From Dolichospermum sp. LEGE 00240 (GTDB lineage: Bacteria; Cyanobacteriota; Cyanobacteriia; Cyanobacteriales; Nostocaceae), in the NCBI RefSeq assembly GCF_015207875.1, contig NZ_JADEVZ010000007.1, positions 43,916 to 107,915 of the forward strand: DNA of 64,000 bases. The letters run 5' to 3'. Positions within the stretch are counted from its first letter, which is position 1. The number at the start of each line of letters is the position of its first letter. The notes under the pieces were generated by a model. That model was not told the DNA's origin and did no database searches. It worked only from the letters and a program-made list of their open reading frames with translations. Positions 24,949 to 33,610 of this stretch are shown one piece after another. The position numbers were made by a program, and so were the translations under genes.

Positions 24949-25848
24949 ATGCAAACTCAATTTTGGAAAAAACTACAGGAAGAAATTTATTTTGTTTCTG
25001 TAGGCAAATTATCAGAAGTTATCATTACTATTTTTAGTCTAGTATTGATTAGTCATTTCTTATTAACTTGGGGTTGGTCATTTTCTATATTTCCAGCAAT
25101 TTTTGTTATAGTTGTAAACAGTATCAGTCTTATGTCTTTATATCAATATAATCAAACAATTGAATCTGGAATTAAAGCTCATAAAACCATGATTGAAGCT
25201 ACATTTGAAACAATTCACAACGGACCATTACAAACTCTAGCTAAAGTTTTACGTCTCGTCAAGAGAAAAGATTTACCCATTAATAATTTGCTACCTTTAA
25301 TAGAACAAGAACTTGAAGAATTGAATCAAGAGTTACGAGGAATATATGAATTTTGGCAACAAGAAACTCTTAATCAAGATACTAGCCTTTATTTAGGAAG
25401 TAATGTACTCATAGATTTGCGAAACCCTTTACATGAAATTCTCTATCAAGTTTATACCTATACATTAGAAAGGGATTTTACCTGCTTTAAAACCCTCAAA
25501 CTAAAAATCCATAGTTTTGAGCCTATAGATGAAAGCAGTTTGAGTATTGAAAATAAGCGAGGACTTTGCCGATTTTTAGAAGAAGCTTTATGTAATGTTG
25601 GTAAACACGCCACTGACATCACCTGTTTACAAGTTACTTATTCTTGGGCTGAAGATCAAGGGGTTTACACTTTAAGCATTATAGATAATGGTTTAGGAGT
25701 TTACCCATTAAAAGAAGGTTGGGGAACAAAACAATTTAAAAATTTAGCACAACAAATTAACGGTAAATTTAGGAGAGTTTCCCTTCATCCTCAAGGTACT
25801 CTTTGCGAGTTATCTTGGCCTTTACCAAATTCTTTCTGGTGGCAATAA
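24949..25848 (+). CDS. Sensor histidine kinase (NarL/DesK class)
   Basis: A 299-residue kinase. Two N-terminal membrane helices (about 22-41 and 44-62) precede a dimerisation helix with phospho-acceptor His in FETIHNGPLQTLAKVLRLV (about residue 83). The C-terminal HATPase has the N-box FLEEALCNVGKHA and G-boxes DNGLGV and EGWGTKQFKNLAQQI. There is no separate periplasmic domain, so the signal is probably membrane-derived or cytosolic. Pairing with the response regulator upstream is the obvious role. The target process cannot be deduced from the neighbours. ATG start clear. Confidence 0.88.
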   Translation: MQTQFWKKLQEEIYFVSVGKLSEVIITIFSLVLISHFLLTWGWSFSIFPAIFVIVVNSISLMSLYQYNQTIESGIKAHKTMIEATFETIHNGPLQTLAKVLRLVKRKDLPINNLLPLIEQELEELNQELRGIYEFWQQETLNQDTSLYLGSNVLIDLRNPLHEILYQVYTYTLERDFTCFKTLKLKIHSFEPIDESSLSIENKRGLCRFLEEALCNVGKHATDITCLQVTYSWAEDQGVYTLSIIDNGLGVYPLKEGWGTKQFKNLAQQINGKFRRVSLHPQGTLCELSWPLPNSFWWQ

Positions 25849-25969
25849 AAACTAGGAAAATTAAAAAATCTTGATGTTTTGCTTTTTCTTCAATAGCTGA
25901 CTGTGCCAATACTGTGTCAAGATAGAGAATCGAGGACTATATTGAGCAAAAGGAAAGCTAAAAAACACC

Positions 25970-26926
25970 GTGCAGATTACATTCTTAGGGACGAGTTCAG
26001 GTGTACCGACAAGATCACGCAACGTTTCCAGCGTAGCACTGAGATTGCCACAACGGGCAGAACTGTGGTTATTTGACTGTGGGGAAGGAACTCAACATCA
26101 AATTTTGCGGAGTGACTTAAAAGTTAGCCAACTATCCCGAATTTTTGTCACCCATATGCACGGTGATCATATTTTCGGCTTAATGGGATTGCTGGCTAGT
26201 TGCGGTTTAGCAGGTAATGTAGACAAAATTGATATTTATGGTCCATCGGGATTAAACGAATACTTACAAGCCGCTTCTCGTTACTCCCATACCCATTTTT
26301 CTTACCCGATTAAAGTGCATACCGTTCAGCCGGGGGTAATTTATGAAAATGATGAATTTACAGTTAGCTGTAGTCTTTTACATCACCGTATTCCTGCTTT
26401 TGGCTACCGAGTCGCGGAAAAAGATAGAACCGGACGTTTTGATATAGAAAAAGCCAAAGCCTTAGAAATTCCTTCCGGTCCAATTTATGGACAACTCAAG
26501 CGCGGTGAAACAGTCACCCTAGAAGACGGTAGAGTAATCAATGGTAGTGAATTATGTGGACCAACAGAAATCGGGCGAAAAATTGCCTATTGTACAGATA
26601 CAGTTTATTGTAACGGTGCTGTGCAATTAGCAGATGATGCGGATGTGTTAATTCATGAAGCCACATTTGCTCATCAAGATTCAGAAATGGCTTTTCAAAG
26701 GCTACATTCTACAACTACAATGGCAGCCCAAACGGCACACATTGCAGGAGTTCGTAAACTGATTATGACACATTTTAGCCCTCGTTATGCTCCAGGGAAT
26801 ACTATTGAATTAAAAGACTTACTTAAAGAAGCAAAAGCAATTTTTCCGAAAACAATCATGGCTCATGATTTTATGGTTTATGATGTCCCTCGCCGACGGG
26901 AAATTGAATCAAATGTAAGTGTATGA
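25970..26926 (+). CDS. rnz: Ribonuclease Z
   Basis: A 318-residue metallo-beta-lactamase-fold nuclease with the tRNase Z pattern: MQITFLGTSSGVPTRSRNVS, the zinc motif THMHGDHIFGL (HxHxDH), LLHHRIPAFGYRV, CTDT...VLIHEATF and MTHFSPRY. It removes 3' trailers from tRNA precursors. The start is GTG at 25970, the only sensible start because the conserved MQITFLG motif begins there. It lies 121 bases downstream of the histidine kinase, with no visible shared regulation, and is followed by the peroxiredoxin gene. Confidence 0.95.
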   Translation: MQITFLGTSSGVPTRSRNVSSVALRLPQRAELWLFDCGEGTQHQILRSDLKVSQLSRIFVTHMHGDHIFGLMGLLASCGLAGNVDKIDIYGPSGLNEYLQAASRYSHTHFSYPIKVHTVQPGVIYENDEFTVSCSLLHHRIPAFGYRVAEKDRTGRFDIEKAKALEIPSGPIYGQLKRGETVTLEDGRVINGSELCGPTEIGRKIAYCTDTVYCNGAVQLADDADVLIHEATFAHQDSEMAFQRLHSTTTMAAQTAHIAGVRKLIMTHFSPRYAPGNTIELKDLLKEAKAIFPKTIMAHDFMVYDVPRRREIESNVSV

Positions 26927-26971
26927 TTTTGATATAATTTCTACTTATCCCTAATTTATCGCCTTCTCATT

Positions 26972-27448
26972 ATGAGCAATATTCCTCAAATTGGACAACC
27001 TGCACCAGATTTTTCCACCCCAGATCAAAACAATCACCTAATCAACCTCGCTGATTTTAATCAATGGCTAGTTCTCTATTTCTATCCTAAAGATAATACA
27101 CCTGGTTGCACTACAGAGGCTCAAGATTTTACAGAATTATCCTCAGAATTTACCACAGCAGACGCAAAAATCATCGGTGTTAGTCCAGATTCTGCTACCT
27201 CCCATTGCAAATTTATAGATAAACATAATTTATCAATTACCCTATTAACTGATTCTGAACATCAATTAATAGAAGCTTATGGTGCATGGCGGTTAAAAAA
27301 GTTTATGGGTAAAGAATATATGGGGGTTGCCCGTTCAACTTTCTTGATTTCACCTGATAAAATCATTGCCTACGTTTGGCCTAATGTCAAAACAAGAGGT
27401 CATGCTGAAGCCGTCCTCAAGAAAATCCGGGAATTAGCAGCTAATTAA
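26972..27448 (+). CDS. bcp: Peroxiredoxin (BCP/PrxQ type)
   Basis: A 158-residue thiol peroxidase. The peroxidatic Cys is in YPKDNTPGCTTEAQDF, followed by the typical GVSPDSATSHCKFIDKHNL region, where a further Cys occurs; whether it acts as the resolving residue is unclear. GVARSTFLISPDKIIAYVW is the usual C-terminal block. It reduces hydrogen peroxide and organic hydroperoxides with thioredoxin. It lies 45 bases after rnz and could share its transcript. Cyanobacteria carry several PrxQ paralogues, so the exact paralogue is not named. ATG start clear; ends before a repeat-rich gap. Confidence 0.93.
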   Translation: MSNIPQIGQPAPDFSTPDQNNHLINLADFNQWLVLYFYPKDNTPGCTTEAQDFTELSSEFTTADAKIIGVSPDSATSHCKFIDKHNLSITLLTDSEHQLIEAYGAWRLKKFMGKEYMGVARSTFLISPDKIIAYVWPNVKTRGHAEAVLKKIRELAAN

Positions 27449-27464
27449 ACTTTTATAGTTCCCC

Positions 27465-27633
27465 TTAGAGGTTGTTTGAAAAGTATTAGATGAACCCGAT
27501 AATCTCTAGAAACCTAACCCCCCTTCCCCCCTTCCCTACAAGGGAATGGGGGTTTCAAAGCCTCTCCCCGCGTCGGGGAGAGGTTTGGAGAGGGGTTTAT
27601 TTATACATTAAAAACTTTTCAAACATCCTCTTA
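27465..27633. mobile_element. 169-bp MITE-like element with TTTGAAAAGT ends
   Basis: Arms GAGGTTGTTTGAAAAGT (27468-27484) and the complement of ACTTTTCAAACATCCTC (27614-27630) differ at one of 17 positions. Inside is a perfect 10-bp hairpin CCTCTCCCCG / CGGGGAGAGG (27561-27583). An isolated end of the same family lies at 49297-49314. No coding capacity and no clean target duplication identified. Confidence 0.65.
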
Positions 27634-27659
27634 TAGTAAAAAGTATTAATTTCATTTTT

Positions 27660-27758
27660 GTAGGTTGCGTTGAACGAAGTGAAACCCAACATTAGGGTTA
27701 GGATAGCAAGGAGTGTTGGGTTTCCTTGTTTTACATAAAGGGAACAGTAGAGCTAACT
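27660..27758. repeat. GTAGGTTGCGTTGAACGAAG repeat and TTTACATAAAGGGAAC repeat
   Basis: 27660-27724 carries the dispersed GTAGGTTG...GTTGGGTTTCC module. 27730-27758 has TTTACATAAAGGGAACAGTA, which also occurs at 23343-23362 and in diverged form at 55521-55540. Both are intergenic. Confidence 0.65.
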
Positions 27759-27915
27759 TTGATAGTCCGATTTGTCAGCCTTTGTTGATATACCCGTGAT
27801 ATTTGATTGCCCAAATGTTAATTAATTTAAACTTTACTTTACCAAATTAGATTAATGAAATAACATAACCATTCCCACCTTATACAATAGGAATACCAAT
27901 TCCATTATTTGTATT

Positions 27916-28542
27916 ATGGTTCAATTCATCCAAGCGCAAAATATAGGCATTGCCGACTTAGAAGCAAGATTTGGTCTAGAACAAACCGACAATGAAACAT
28001 TTTTTCCTGAATGGTTAGAAAATTTACCAGAAATCTCTGATTTAGAAAAGCAATATCTAGACAAAGTAAAATTTCATTTTCTCCGATTGGTTAAACATCC
28101 TCCTTTATCGGAAGAAACAGTAAAGTTAGTTGTTTTATCTCCCTTACTCAGTTTAGCTGGATTTTATGATGAACCTTTCTTTATTAGAAGTGAATCATCA
28201 ATAGAAATTGCCGTCGAAGATGCAGAAGAAATTATTAGAGGCAGAATTGATGTTTTAGTTATCCAGCAACAATTATGGTTATTGGTAATTGAATCTAAAA
28301 GACCAACTTTTTCTCTTTTAGAAGCCATTCCTCAAGCGCTTACTTATATGCTGGCTAATCCTCAACCTACAAAACCCGTGTTTGGATTAGTAATGAATGG
28401 TAGTGATTTTATTTTTCTTAAACTTTCTCAAATCAATCAATCTCAATATGCTTTGTCTGATCAATTTACGCTTTTGAAGCGAGAGAACGAACTTTATCAA
28501 GTTTTCCGAATCTTAAAAAAACTAGGTCAAATTTTGAATTAA
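27916..28542 (+). CDS. PD-(D/E)XK-type endonuclease-like protein
   Basis: A 208-residue protein often labelled a restriction endonuclease subunit R-like protein in cyanobacteria. A nuclease-like core is visible: IIRGRIDVLVI (Asp), then LWLLVIESKR (E-x-K), then AIPQALTYMLANPQPTKPVFG. This matches the N-terminal nuclease domain pattern of type I restriction HsdR, but no helicase follows, so it stands alone. A paralogue lies at 55780-56424, sharing the order FFPEWLENL, VKLVVLSPLLSLAGFY, GRIDVLV. It sits 13 bases before the cysteine desulfurase gene and may share its message. Its biological role is unknown. Confidence 0.8.
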   Translation: MVQFIQAQNIGIADLEARFGLEQTDNETFFPEWLENLPEISDLEKQYLDKVKFHFLRLVKHPPLSEETVKLVVLSPLLSLAGFYDEPFFIRSESSIEIAVEDAEEIIRGRIDVLVIQQQLWLLVIESKRPTFSLLEAIPQALTYMLANPQPTKPVFGLVMNGSDFIFLKLSQINQSQYALSDQFTLLKRENELYQVFRILKKLGQILN

Positions 28543-28555
28543 TCGTTAATTAATT

Positions 28556-29728
28556 ATGTCCAGTCGTCCTATCTACCTCGATTGTCATGCTACTACCCCC
28601 GTTGATGAAAGGGTAATGGCTGCTATGATTCCCTATTTTACAGAAAAGTTTGGTAATGCGGCTAGTATTAGTCATGTTTATGGTTGGGAATCAGAAACTG
28701 CTGTTAGACAAACACGGGAACTTTTAGCAAATGTAATTAACGCCACACCTGAAGAAATTGTTTTTACCAGTGGTGCAACAGAAGCAAATAATCTAGCTAT
28801 TAAAGGTATTGCTGAAGCTTATTTCCAAAAAGGTCAACACATTGTTACCATCAACACGGAACATAAAGCAGTTTTAGATCCTTGTGAATATTTAAAAAAT
28901 CTTGGTTTTGATATTACAGTTTTTCCAGTTGAAAAAGATGGACTAATTGATTTAAATCAGTTAGAAAAAGCCTTGCGTCATGATACAATTTTAGTATCTG
29001 TAATGGCTGCAAATAATGAAATTGGGGTTTTACAACCAATAGCCGAAATTGGGGCAATGTGCCGTCAACGGCAAATTATTTTTCACACAGACGCAGCCCA
29101 AGCTATTGCTAAAATCCCTTTAGACGTGGAAGCAATGAATATTGATTTAATGTCTCTTACAGCCCATAAAGTCTATGGACCAAAGGGAATTGGGGCTTTA
29201 TATGTTCGCAGACGTAATCCCAGGGTGAAACTTGCTTCCCAACAACATGGGGGAGGACATGAAAGAGGGATGCGTTCTGGGACATTATATACACCGCAAA
29301 TTGTCGGTTTTGGTAAAGCTGTAGAAATTGCCATAACCGAACAAGAAACCGAAAATCAACGGTTAACAGTATTAAGAGAAAGATTGTGGAACCAGATATC
29401 TACTCTAGAGGGAATTTATATAAATGGAGATCCTCAAAAACGACTAGCAGGAAATTTAAATATTAGTGTGGAAGGTGTAGATGGGGCGGCACTTTCTTTA
29501 GGTTTGCAATCAATAGTAGCTGTATCCTCTGGTTCTGCTTGTTCTTCTAATAATGTTGCTCCTTCCTATGTGTTAAAAGCGTTGGGACATTCAGATAAAT
29601 TAGCTTATGCTTCGGTGCGGTTTGGAATTGGCAGATTTAATACAGTTGAGGAAATTGATCAAGTTTCCCAACAGGTAATTTCCACTGTTCAAGGTTTAAG
29701 AAGCGCGTCAGTAATTAGGGCTTATTAA
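28556..29728 (+). CDS. Cysteine desulfurase (IscS/NifS family)
   Basis: A 390-residue PLP enzyme. Features are MSSRPIYLDCHATTPVDERV, FTSGATEANNLAIKG, the histidine and Asp of FHTDAAQAI, the PLP lysine in SLTAHKVYGPKGIGALY, and the catalytic-Cys loop SSGSACSSNNVAPS. It extracts sulfur from cysteine for iron-sulfur clusters and other thiocofactors. It carries the long catalytic loop of class I (IscS-type) enzymes. No isc or suf scaffold genes are adjacent, so the dedicated pathway is not apparent. The ATG is clear, and the gene is followed by repeats. Confidence 0.92.
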   Translation: MSSRPIYLDCHATTPVDERVMAAMIPYFTEKFGNAASISHVYGWESETAVRQTRELLANVINATPEEIVFTSGATEANNLAIKGIAEAYFQKGQHIVTINTEHKAVLDPCEYLKNLGFDITVFPVEKDGLIDLNQLEKALRHDTILVSVMAANNEIGVLQPIAEIGAMCRQRQIIFHTDAAQAIAKIPLDVEAMNIDLMSLTAHKVYGPKGIGALYVRRRNPRVKLASQQHGGGHERGMRSGTLYTPQIVGFGKAVEIAITEQETENQRLTVLRERLWNQISTLEGIYINGDPQKRLAGNLNISVEGVDGAALSLGLQSIVAVSSGSACSSNNVAPSYVLKALGHSDKLAYASVRFGIGRFNTVEEIDQVSQQVISTVQGLRSASVIRAY

Positions 29729-29742
29729 AAAAGTAGGGGCAA

Positions 29743-29841
29743 ACGTGGTTGTCCTGAGAGGTTTTTGAGGCAAACCCTCTGTGGTTGTCCTGATAAGTTT
29801 TGGCGCAAGCACGGGGGCATTGCCCCCACGGAAAACCGCCT
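29743..29841. repeat. GTGGTTGTCCTGA direct repeats and GGGGGCATTGCCCCC palindrome
   Basis: GTGGTTGTCCTGA occurs twice (about 29744 and 29782), followed by a near-perfect palindrome CGGGGGCATTGCCCCCACG. It lies between convergent genes and may act as a bidirectional transcription barrier, but no T-run is present. Confidence 0.6.
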
Positions 29842-29895
29842 GAACTTTGATCATTAATAATTGGTAAAAACACAATTTATATCATTAGTCAAAAT

Positions 29896-30831
29896 TCAAC
29901 AGAAATTGGTATCTTTTAAAAACTCCAAAATTGTAGCATTCACCACATCAGCAGAACCAGTTGACGCATCATGATAACAATTTTGTAGAATTTGTAAGCG
30001 AGAATTAGGCAGATTTTGATGTAGTTTTTCTCCATGACTAACAGGAAACCAACTATCTTGATCACCCCATAAAACCAAAGTTGGACATTCAATATTTTTG
30101 AGATTATTTTGAATATTTTTCAGCATACTTGGCTGATTTTTTCGCAAATTCTCAATTTCTTGGGCAGCAATTTGTAACTCTTCAGCCACTTTTACCAACG
30201 TTCCCGGAATTTCAATGAATGGGTAAGTAAGCCAATAAATATCTTCTTCTGTTAATAATGAAGGATCATATAAGACCTTGCGTCTTTCTGCTCCCATGAC
30301 TTCTCTGACTAAAGGTGCAAACCAATATGCTAGACGTAAATTATCAATTGTATGGATAATTTCTATTGGTGTTTGTGCTAGTAAACCCATAGACCAATGA
30401 GGTAAAGTTTCTGTAAAAATAGGGGCATTAATTACTACTAACCGTCCGATTAAATCGGGACTTTTACCGGCTAATCCCAGAGAAATTAATGCGCCTATAG
30501 ATTCTGCGACAATAATGGGTGGTTCATCACACAAACCTTGAATAATACGTTTTAGTTCAATAATTTGATGTCCTGTTTCTTCCCGACGAGATACAGGTTT
30601 TTCCGAAAAACCAAAACATTTAAAATCACAACAAATTACTCGAAAATGTTGAGATAATGGTCCAATACTATGCCGCCAATTATAACTCCAACTACCTAAA
30701 CCATGTAATAAAATTAACGGTCTCCCGCTACCTTTTTCACCATAGGCTATTTGAATTGGATAACCTTGAGAATCATTAATAATGAGATTTTGCCGCCCTT
30801 GAGGGAAATTATCTTGCCACCAATCTTTCAT
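29896..30831 (-). CDS. Alpha/beta hydrolase
   Basis: A 311-residue alpha/beta hydrolase-fold protein. The oxyanion strand LILLHGLGSWSYNWR, the FRVICCDFKCFGFSEKP loop, and the nucleophile elbow PIIVAESIGALISLGLAG (Ser in A-E-S-I-G rather than G-x-S-x-G) are present. The acid lies in LVLWGDQDSWFP and the His is probably in the final helix (NCYHDAST). The substrate cannot be told from sequence. It follows the DUF4112 gene on the same strand at a distance of 19 bases, so both are probably co-transcribed. ATG start clear. Confidence 0.88.
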   Translation of the reverse strand: MKDWWQDNFPQGRQNLIINDSQGYPIQIAYGEKGSGRPLILLHGLGSWSYNWRHSIGPLSQHFRVICCDFKCFGFSEKPVSRREETGHQIIELKRIIQGLCDEPPIIVAESIGALISLGLAGKSPDLIGRLVVINAPIFTETLPHWSMGLLAQTPIEIIHTIDNLRLAYWFAPLVREVMGAERRKVLYDPSLLTEEDIYWLTYPFIEIPGTLVKVAEELQIAAQEIENLRKNQPSMLKNIQNNLKNIECPTLVLWGDQDSWFPVSHGEKLHQNLPNSRLQILQNCYHDASTGSADVVNATILEFLKDTNFC

Positions 30832-30850
30832 AATTTTATAGATAAGTCAT

Positions 30851-31354
30851 TTAACTACCAGTGAAAATTTGCCATAATATTCTTATTAATATCACGGGTA
30901 TGGATATTAAGACAATAGCCAGTAGAAATAAGCCAATACCAAAAATGAGGATAAATGAGTTATCTGCTTTTTGATTTTGATGTGGAGATTTTAAGGCTGC
31001 TTCCAATAAAAGGATATTGTAATTATTCGCCCTCCAGCCAAAATCAAACAAATCTCCTAACATGGGAATAGCCCCAACTAAGGAATCTACAATCACATTC
31101 ATTACCATCCGTCCTAATGTGGCTGCGGGTACGCCTAATTGTGCGGCCTCAATGATAATATAAAATGAAAATATTAATCCTAAAGCATCACCACCTATAG
31201 GCAGTAATCCTATAATTGGATCTAACCCAATTCCTATTTGTGTTCCGGGAATGGTAATTATATTATCTAATAGTCCACTAAGTTGACGTAGACGCTTTAA
31301 TCTCGGTGCATAACCATCGGGTGTAATTACAAATGGTTTAGAAGAATTAGGCAT
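30851..31354 (-). CDS. DUF4112 membrane protein
   Basis: A 167-residue protein matching the DUF4112 pattern: LRQLSGLLDNIITIPGTQIG, IGLDPIIGLLPIGGDALGL, then PMLGDLFDFGWRANNYN. Residues about 40-75 form hydrophobic segments, and a C-terminal helix (about 142-162) is strongly hydrophobic. Function unknown. It is the upstream member of a two-gene minus-strand unit with the alpha/beta hydrolase. The start ATG is clear. Confidence 0.85.
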   Translation of the reverse strand: MPNSSKPFVITPDGYAPRLKRLRQLSGLLDNIITIPGTQIGIGLDPIIGLLPIGGDALGLIFSFYIIIEAAQLGVPAATLGRMVMNVIVDSLVGAIPMLGDLFDFGWRANNYNILLLEAALKSPHQNQKADNSFILIFGIGLFLLAIVLISIPVILIRILWQIFTGS

Positions 31355-31713
31355 TATTAATGATTTCCACTGACTGAGTGATTAACTTCCTGAGAGGATG
31401 TTTTCAAAGTTTATGGCTAACGCCACGCTAGGCTATCGGCGATTAGAAAGATGCCTCCGGCACGCTGACGCATTTGTTATATCATAAGTACCTGAGCTCG
31501 ACATATTTGTGGAAAACTCGCCATGAGTCTCAAACCCTGATGATCTCGTTGAAAAAATCATAACTCCGTTCGCGTAGCGTCTCCGAAGGAGAAACTCCGA
31601 ACTCAGGTTATACTGTGTTGGTTTTGACTTTTGACTTCCGCCCTGCGGTACTAGTCTACTACTCTATTGGTTTGATCAAAAAGGTTCAACCTATCTACTA
31701 CAAAAAACTTTCT
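31355..31713. other. Repeat-filled divergent region
   Basis: Contains TATGGCTAACGCCACGCTAG (about 31421), GATGCCTCCGGCACGC, GTTCGCGTAGCGTCTCCGAA (31567) and TTTTGACTTCCGCCCTGCGG (31627), the last recurring at 38752. An open frame runs back to 31615, but it only translates repeat DNA. Confidence 0.65.
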
Positions 31714-32175
31714 ATGACTCAAGATCTAACACAAAAATGGTTAGCGGAAATTCAGTCTCTCACACAACAGATGAGGCAATTTCAGCAGGAACGAGATGAA
31801 GCTTGGGAAAGTTCGCAAAAATGGCGGCAACTTTATAATACTGAAGCGGAGCAAAGACGCGCAGACGCGAAGATGCACCAAGAAGCTGTGGCATCTATAA
31901 AGGCTGAAGTCCAAAAATTTTCGGGTGTTAATGGAGAAACCGGAACTGATATAACTACAGCTATTCAGCAAGAAATTCTCCAGTTTAATTCTCTAGAAGA
32001 GTTACAAGCTCAATTATTAGAAGTCATAGAAGAACGTGATTGTCTATTACAAGCTTTGAAACTTGAGCAAGAAAATCACGCTCAAACTCGGAAAAGTCTC
32101 ACGACAGCTTTAGGTGATGCTATTGATAGTTTAGCGCGTTTAAGAAAAAATGATAGAAATGCGGTATGTGAGTAA
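31714..32175 (+). CDS. Coiled-coil protein of unknown function
   Basis: A 153-residue protein starting MTQDLTQKWLAEIQSLTQQM. Most of it (about 5-60 and 95-145) has coiled-coil heptads rich in Gln, Glu and Leu. The start at 31714 is preferred over an upstream ATG at 31615 because the intervening 33 codons lie in a dispersed repeat. No domain recognised, no signal peptide and no membrane helix. The ferrochelatase-like gene follows after 195 bases. Confidence 0.75.
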   Translation: MTQDLTQKWLAEIQSLTQQMRQFQQERDEAWESSQKWRQLYNTEAEQRRADAKMHQEAVASIKAEVQKFSGVNGETGTDITTAIQQEILQFNSLEELQAQLLEVIEERDCLLQALKLEQENHAQTRKSLTTALGDAIDSLARLRKNDRNAVCE

Positions 32176-32370
32176 ATTTGGGCAATACTGGCATTAATGA
32201 TAGTTATATGGTTGTATTATGCTTTTACACAGGTTAATTTATCCATGTAGATGTGTATTTTTATTTTTATCCCCTCCCCCTGGATAGGATATTATGCTAC
32301 AAATTGATAGAGATAATCTAGCAATTGTCTAGGCTTGTCTCTCTGTTTTAGTTATCTTGAGGAACTCATT

Positions 32371-33492
32371 GTGGTTGCAACCCCGGAAAAACTGCACGCT
32401 ACCCATAGCCACGATCATCTACCCAGTAAAGACCGCGTAGCCGTATTACTTATGGGCTATGGCGAAGTCGAAAGCTACGAAGACTTTGCTAACTATAACG
32501 AACAAGCTTTAAATTTACTAACTGCTAAATTCGCTCCTGTTCCTACTTGGATTTATCCCCCTTTAGCCAAGCTTTTGGCATTATTCGATCGCCATGAATG
32601 GGGACATACACATCATGATTTTATTTCCCCACATAATGCGATTTTTGAAAGACAAAGAGCCGGGATTGAACACGAATTACAACATAAATGGGGTAATGGG
32701 GTTCAAGTTTTTAAAGCTTTTAACTTTTGCGCTCCTTTTTTACCAAACCAAGTTTTAGCCGAAATTAAAGATCAAGGCTTTAGCAAACTTCTGATTTATC
32801 CATTATTGGTTGTTGATTCCATTTTTACCAGTGGTATTGCTATTGAACAAGTAAATAATGCTCTGGTAGAATTAGCTGATGGTGATGAACATTGGATTAA
32901 AGCCCAAAGATATATTCCTTCCTTCTACAATGAGCCAAAATATATTGATTTAATGGCGCATTTGGTAGAAGAAAAAATTCATACTGATTTGGCTACAGGT
33001 TATTTACCTTCGCAAATTGGGATTATCTTGATGAATCATGGTTGTCCCCACAAAGCGAAAGGCTTTACTTCGGGGATTGATGAGAGTCAAGCCATGTATG
33101 AGTTAGTGAGAAATAAGTTAATTAACAATTATCCGTTAATTTCTGTGGGTTGGTTAAACCACGATACACCGTTAATTGAATGGACTCAACCAAATGCTAC
33201 CCAAGCTGCTCAAAATTTGATTCAATTGGGTGCAAAGGTATTGCTATTTATGCCCATTGGTTTTGCCACAGAAAATCATGAAACTTTGTTAGATGTGCAT
33301 CACATTATTCATGATTTGGAAAAACAACATCCAGATGTAGATTATTTACAAATGGCTTGTGTTAATGATGATCCACAATTTTTAGCTATGGCTGCTGAAT
33401 GGGCAAATGTACATATAGCAGAGTTGATGGAAACTGAAGGTATGGCTGTTAATTCCCAATCAGCTATCACTCATCACCATCACCATCATTAA
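32371..33492 (+). CDS. Ferrochelatase-like protein with native C-terminal hexahistidine
   Basis: A 373-residue protein related to ferrochelatase. It has an RVAVLLMGYGEVESYEDF start, QVFKAFNFCAPFLPNQVLAE, KLLIYPLLVVDSIFTSG, IILMNHGCPHKAKGF and a late MPIGFATENHETLLDV block, comparable with the SEHIETL region of true HemH. It lacks the C-terminal chlorophyll-binding-like tail of the main cyanobacterial ferrochelatase, so it is likely a paralogue, possibly for another metal or tetrapyrrole. The protein ends in six histidines (ITHHHHHH), which may bind metal. GTG at 32371 with a TGAGGA ribosome site is chosen over an upstream frame. A terminator follows. Confidence 0.75.
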   Translation: MVATPEKLHATHSHDHLPSKDRVAVLLMGYGEVESYEDFANYNEQALNLLTAKFAPVPTWIYPPLAKLLALFDRHEWGHTHHDFISPHNAIFERQRAGIEHELQHKWGNGVQVFKAFNFCAPFLPNQVLAEIKDQGFSKLLIYPLLVVDSIFTSGIAIEQVNNALVELADGDEHWIKAQRYIPSFYNEPKYIDLMAHLVEEKIHTDLATGYLPSQIGIILMNHGCPHKAKGFTSGIDESQAMYELVRNKLINNYPLISVGWLNHDTPLIEWTQPNATQAAQNLIQLGAKVLLFMPIGFATENHETLLDVHHIIHDLEKQHPDVDYLQMACVNDDPQFLAMAAEWANVHIAELMETEGMAVNSQSAITHHHHHH

Positions 33493-33556
33493 GTAATTGG
33501 GGCGCTTAGAACCCGCATCTACACAGGCAAAACCTCAAAATATTTAATTTTTTATT

Positions 33557-33580
33557 AGTCCATTTAGGTGGACTTTTTTT
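33557..33580 (+). terminator. Rho-independent terminator after the ferrochelatase-like gene
   Basis: Stem AGTCCA / TGGACT with a 6-base loop TTTAGG is followed by seven Ts. It is correctly placed 64 bases downstream of the stop codon. Confidence 0.8.
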
Positions 33581-33608
33581 GCCTTTTTCCACTTTTTCAG
33601 CAAGCCCT
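33581..33608. mobile_element. Solo end of the sulfatase-type insertion sequence
   Basis: This 28-base segment, ending TTTTTCAGCAAGCCCT, agrees with the end of the insertion sequence at 58012-58039 (in complement) at all but one position. No transposase or second end is nearby, so it is an IS remnant, abutting the fragment at 33611-33712. Confidence 0.75.
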
Positions 33609-33610
33609 AG

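Noticed and set aside
31615..31713. N-terminal extension of the 31714 coiled-coil gene
   Set aside because: It translates a dispersed repeat (GACTTCCGCCCTGCGG) also found at 38752; the ATG at 31714 begins the coherent protein.
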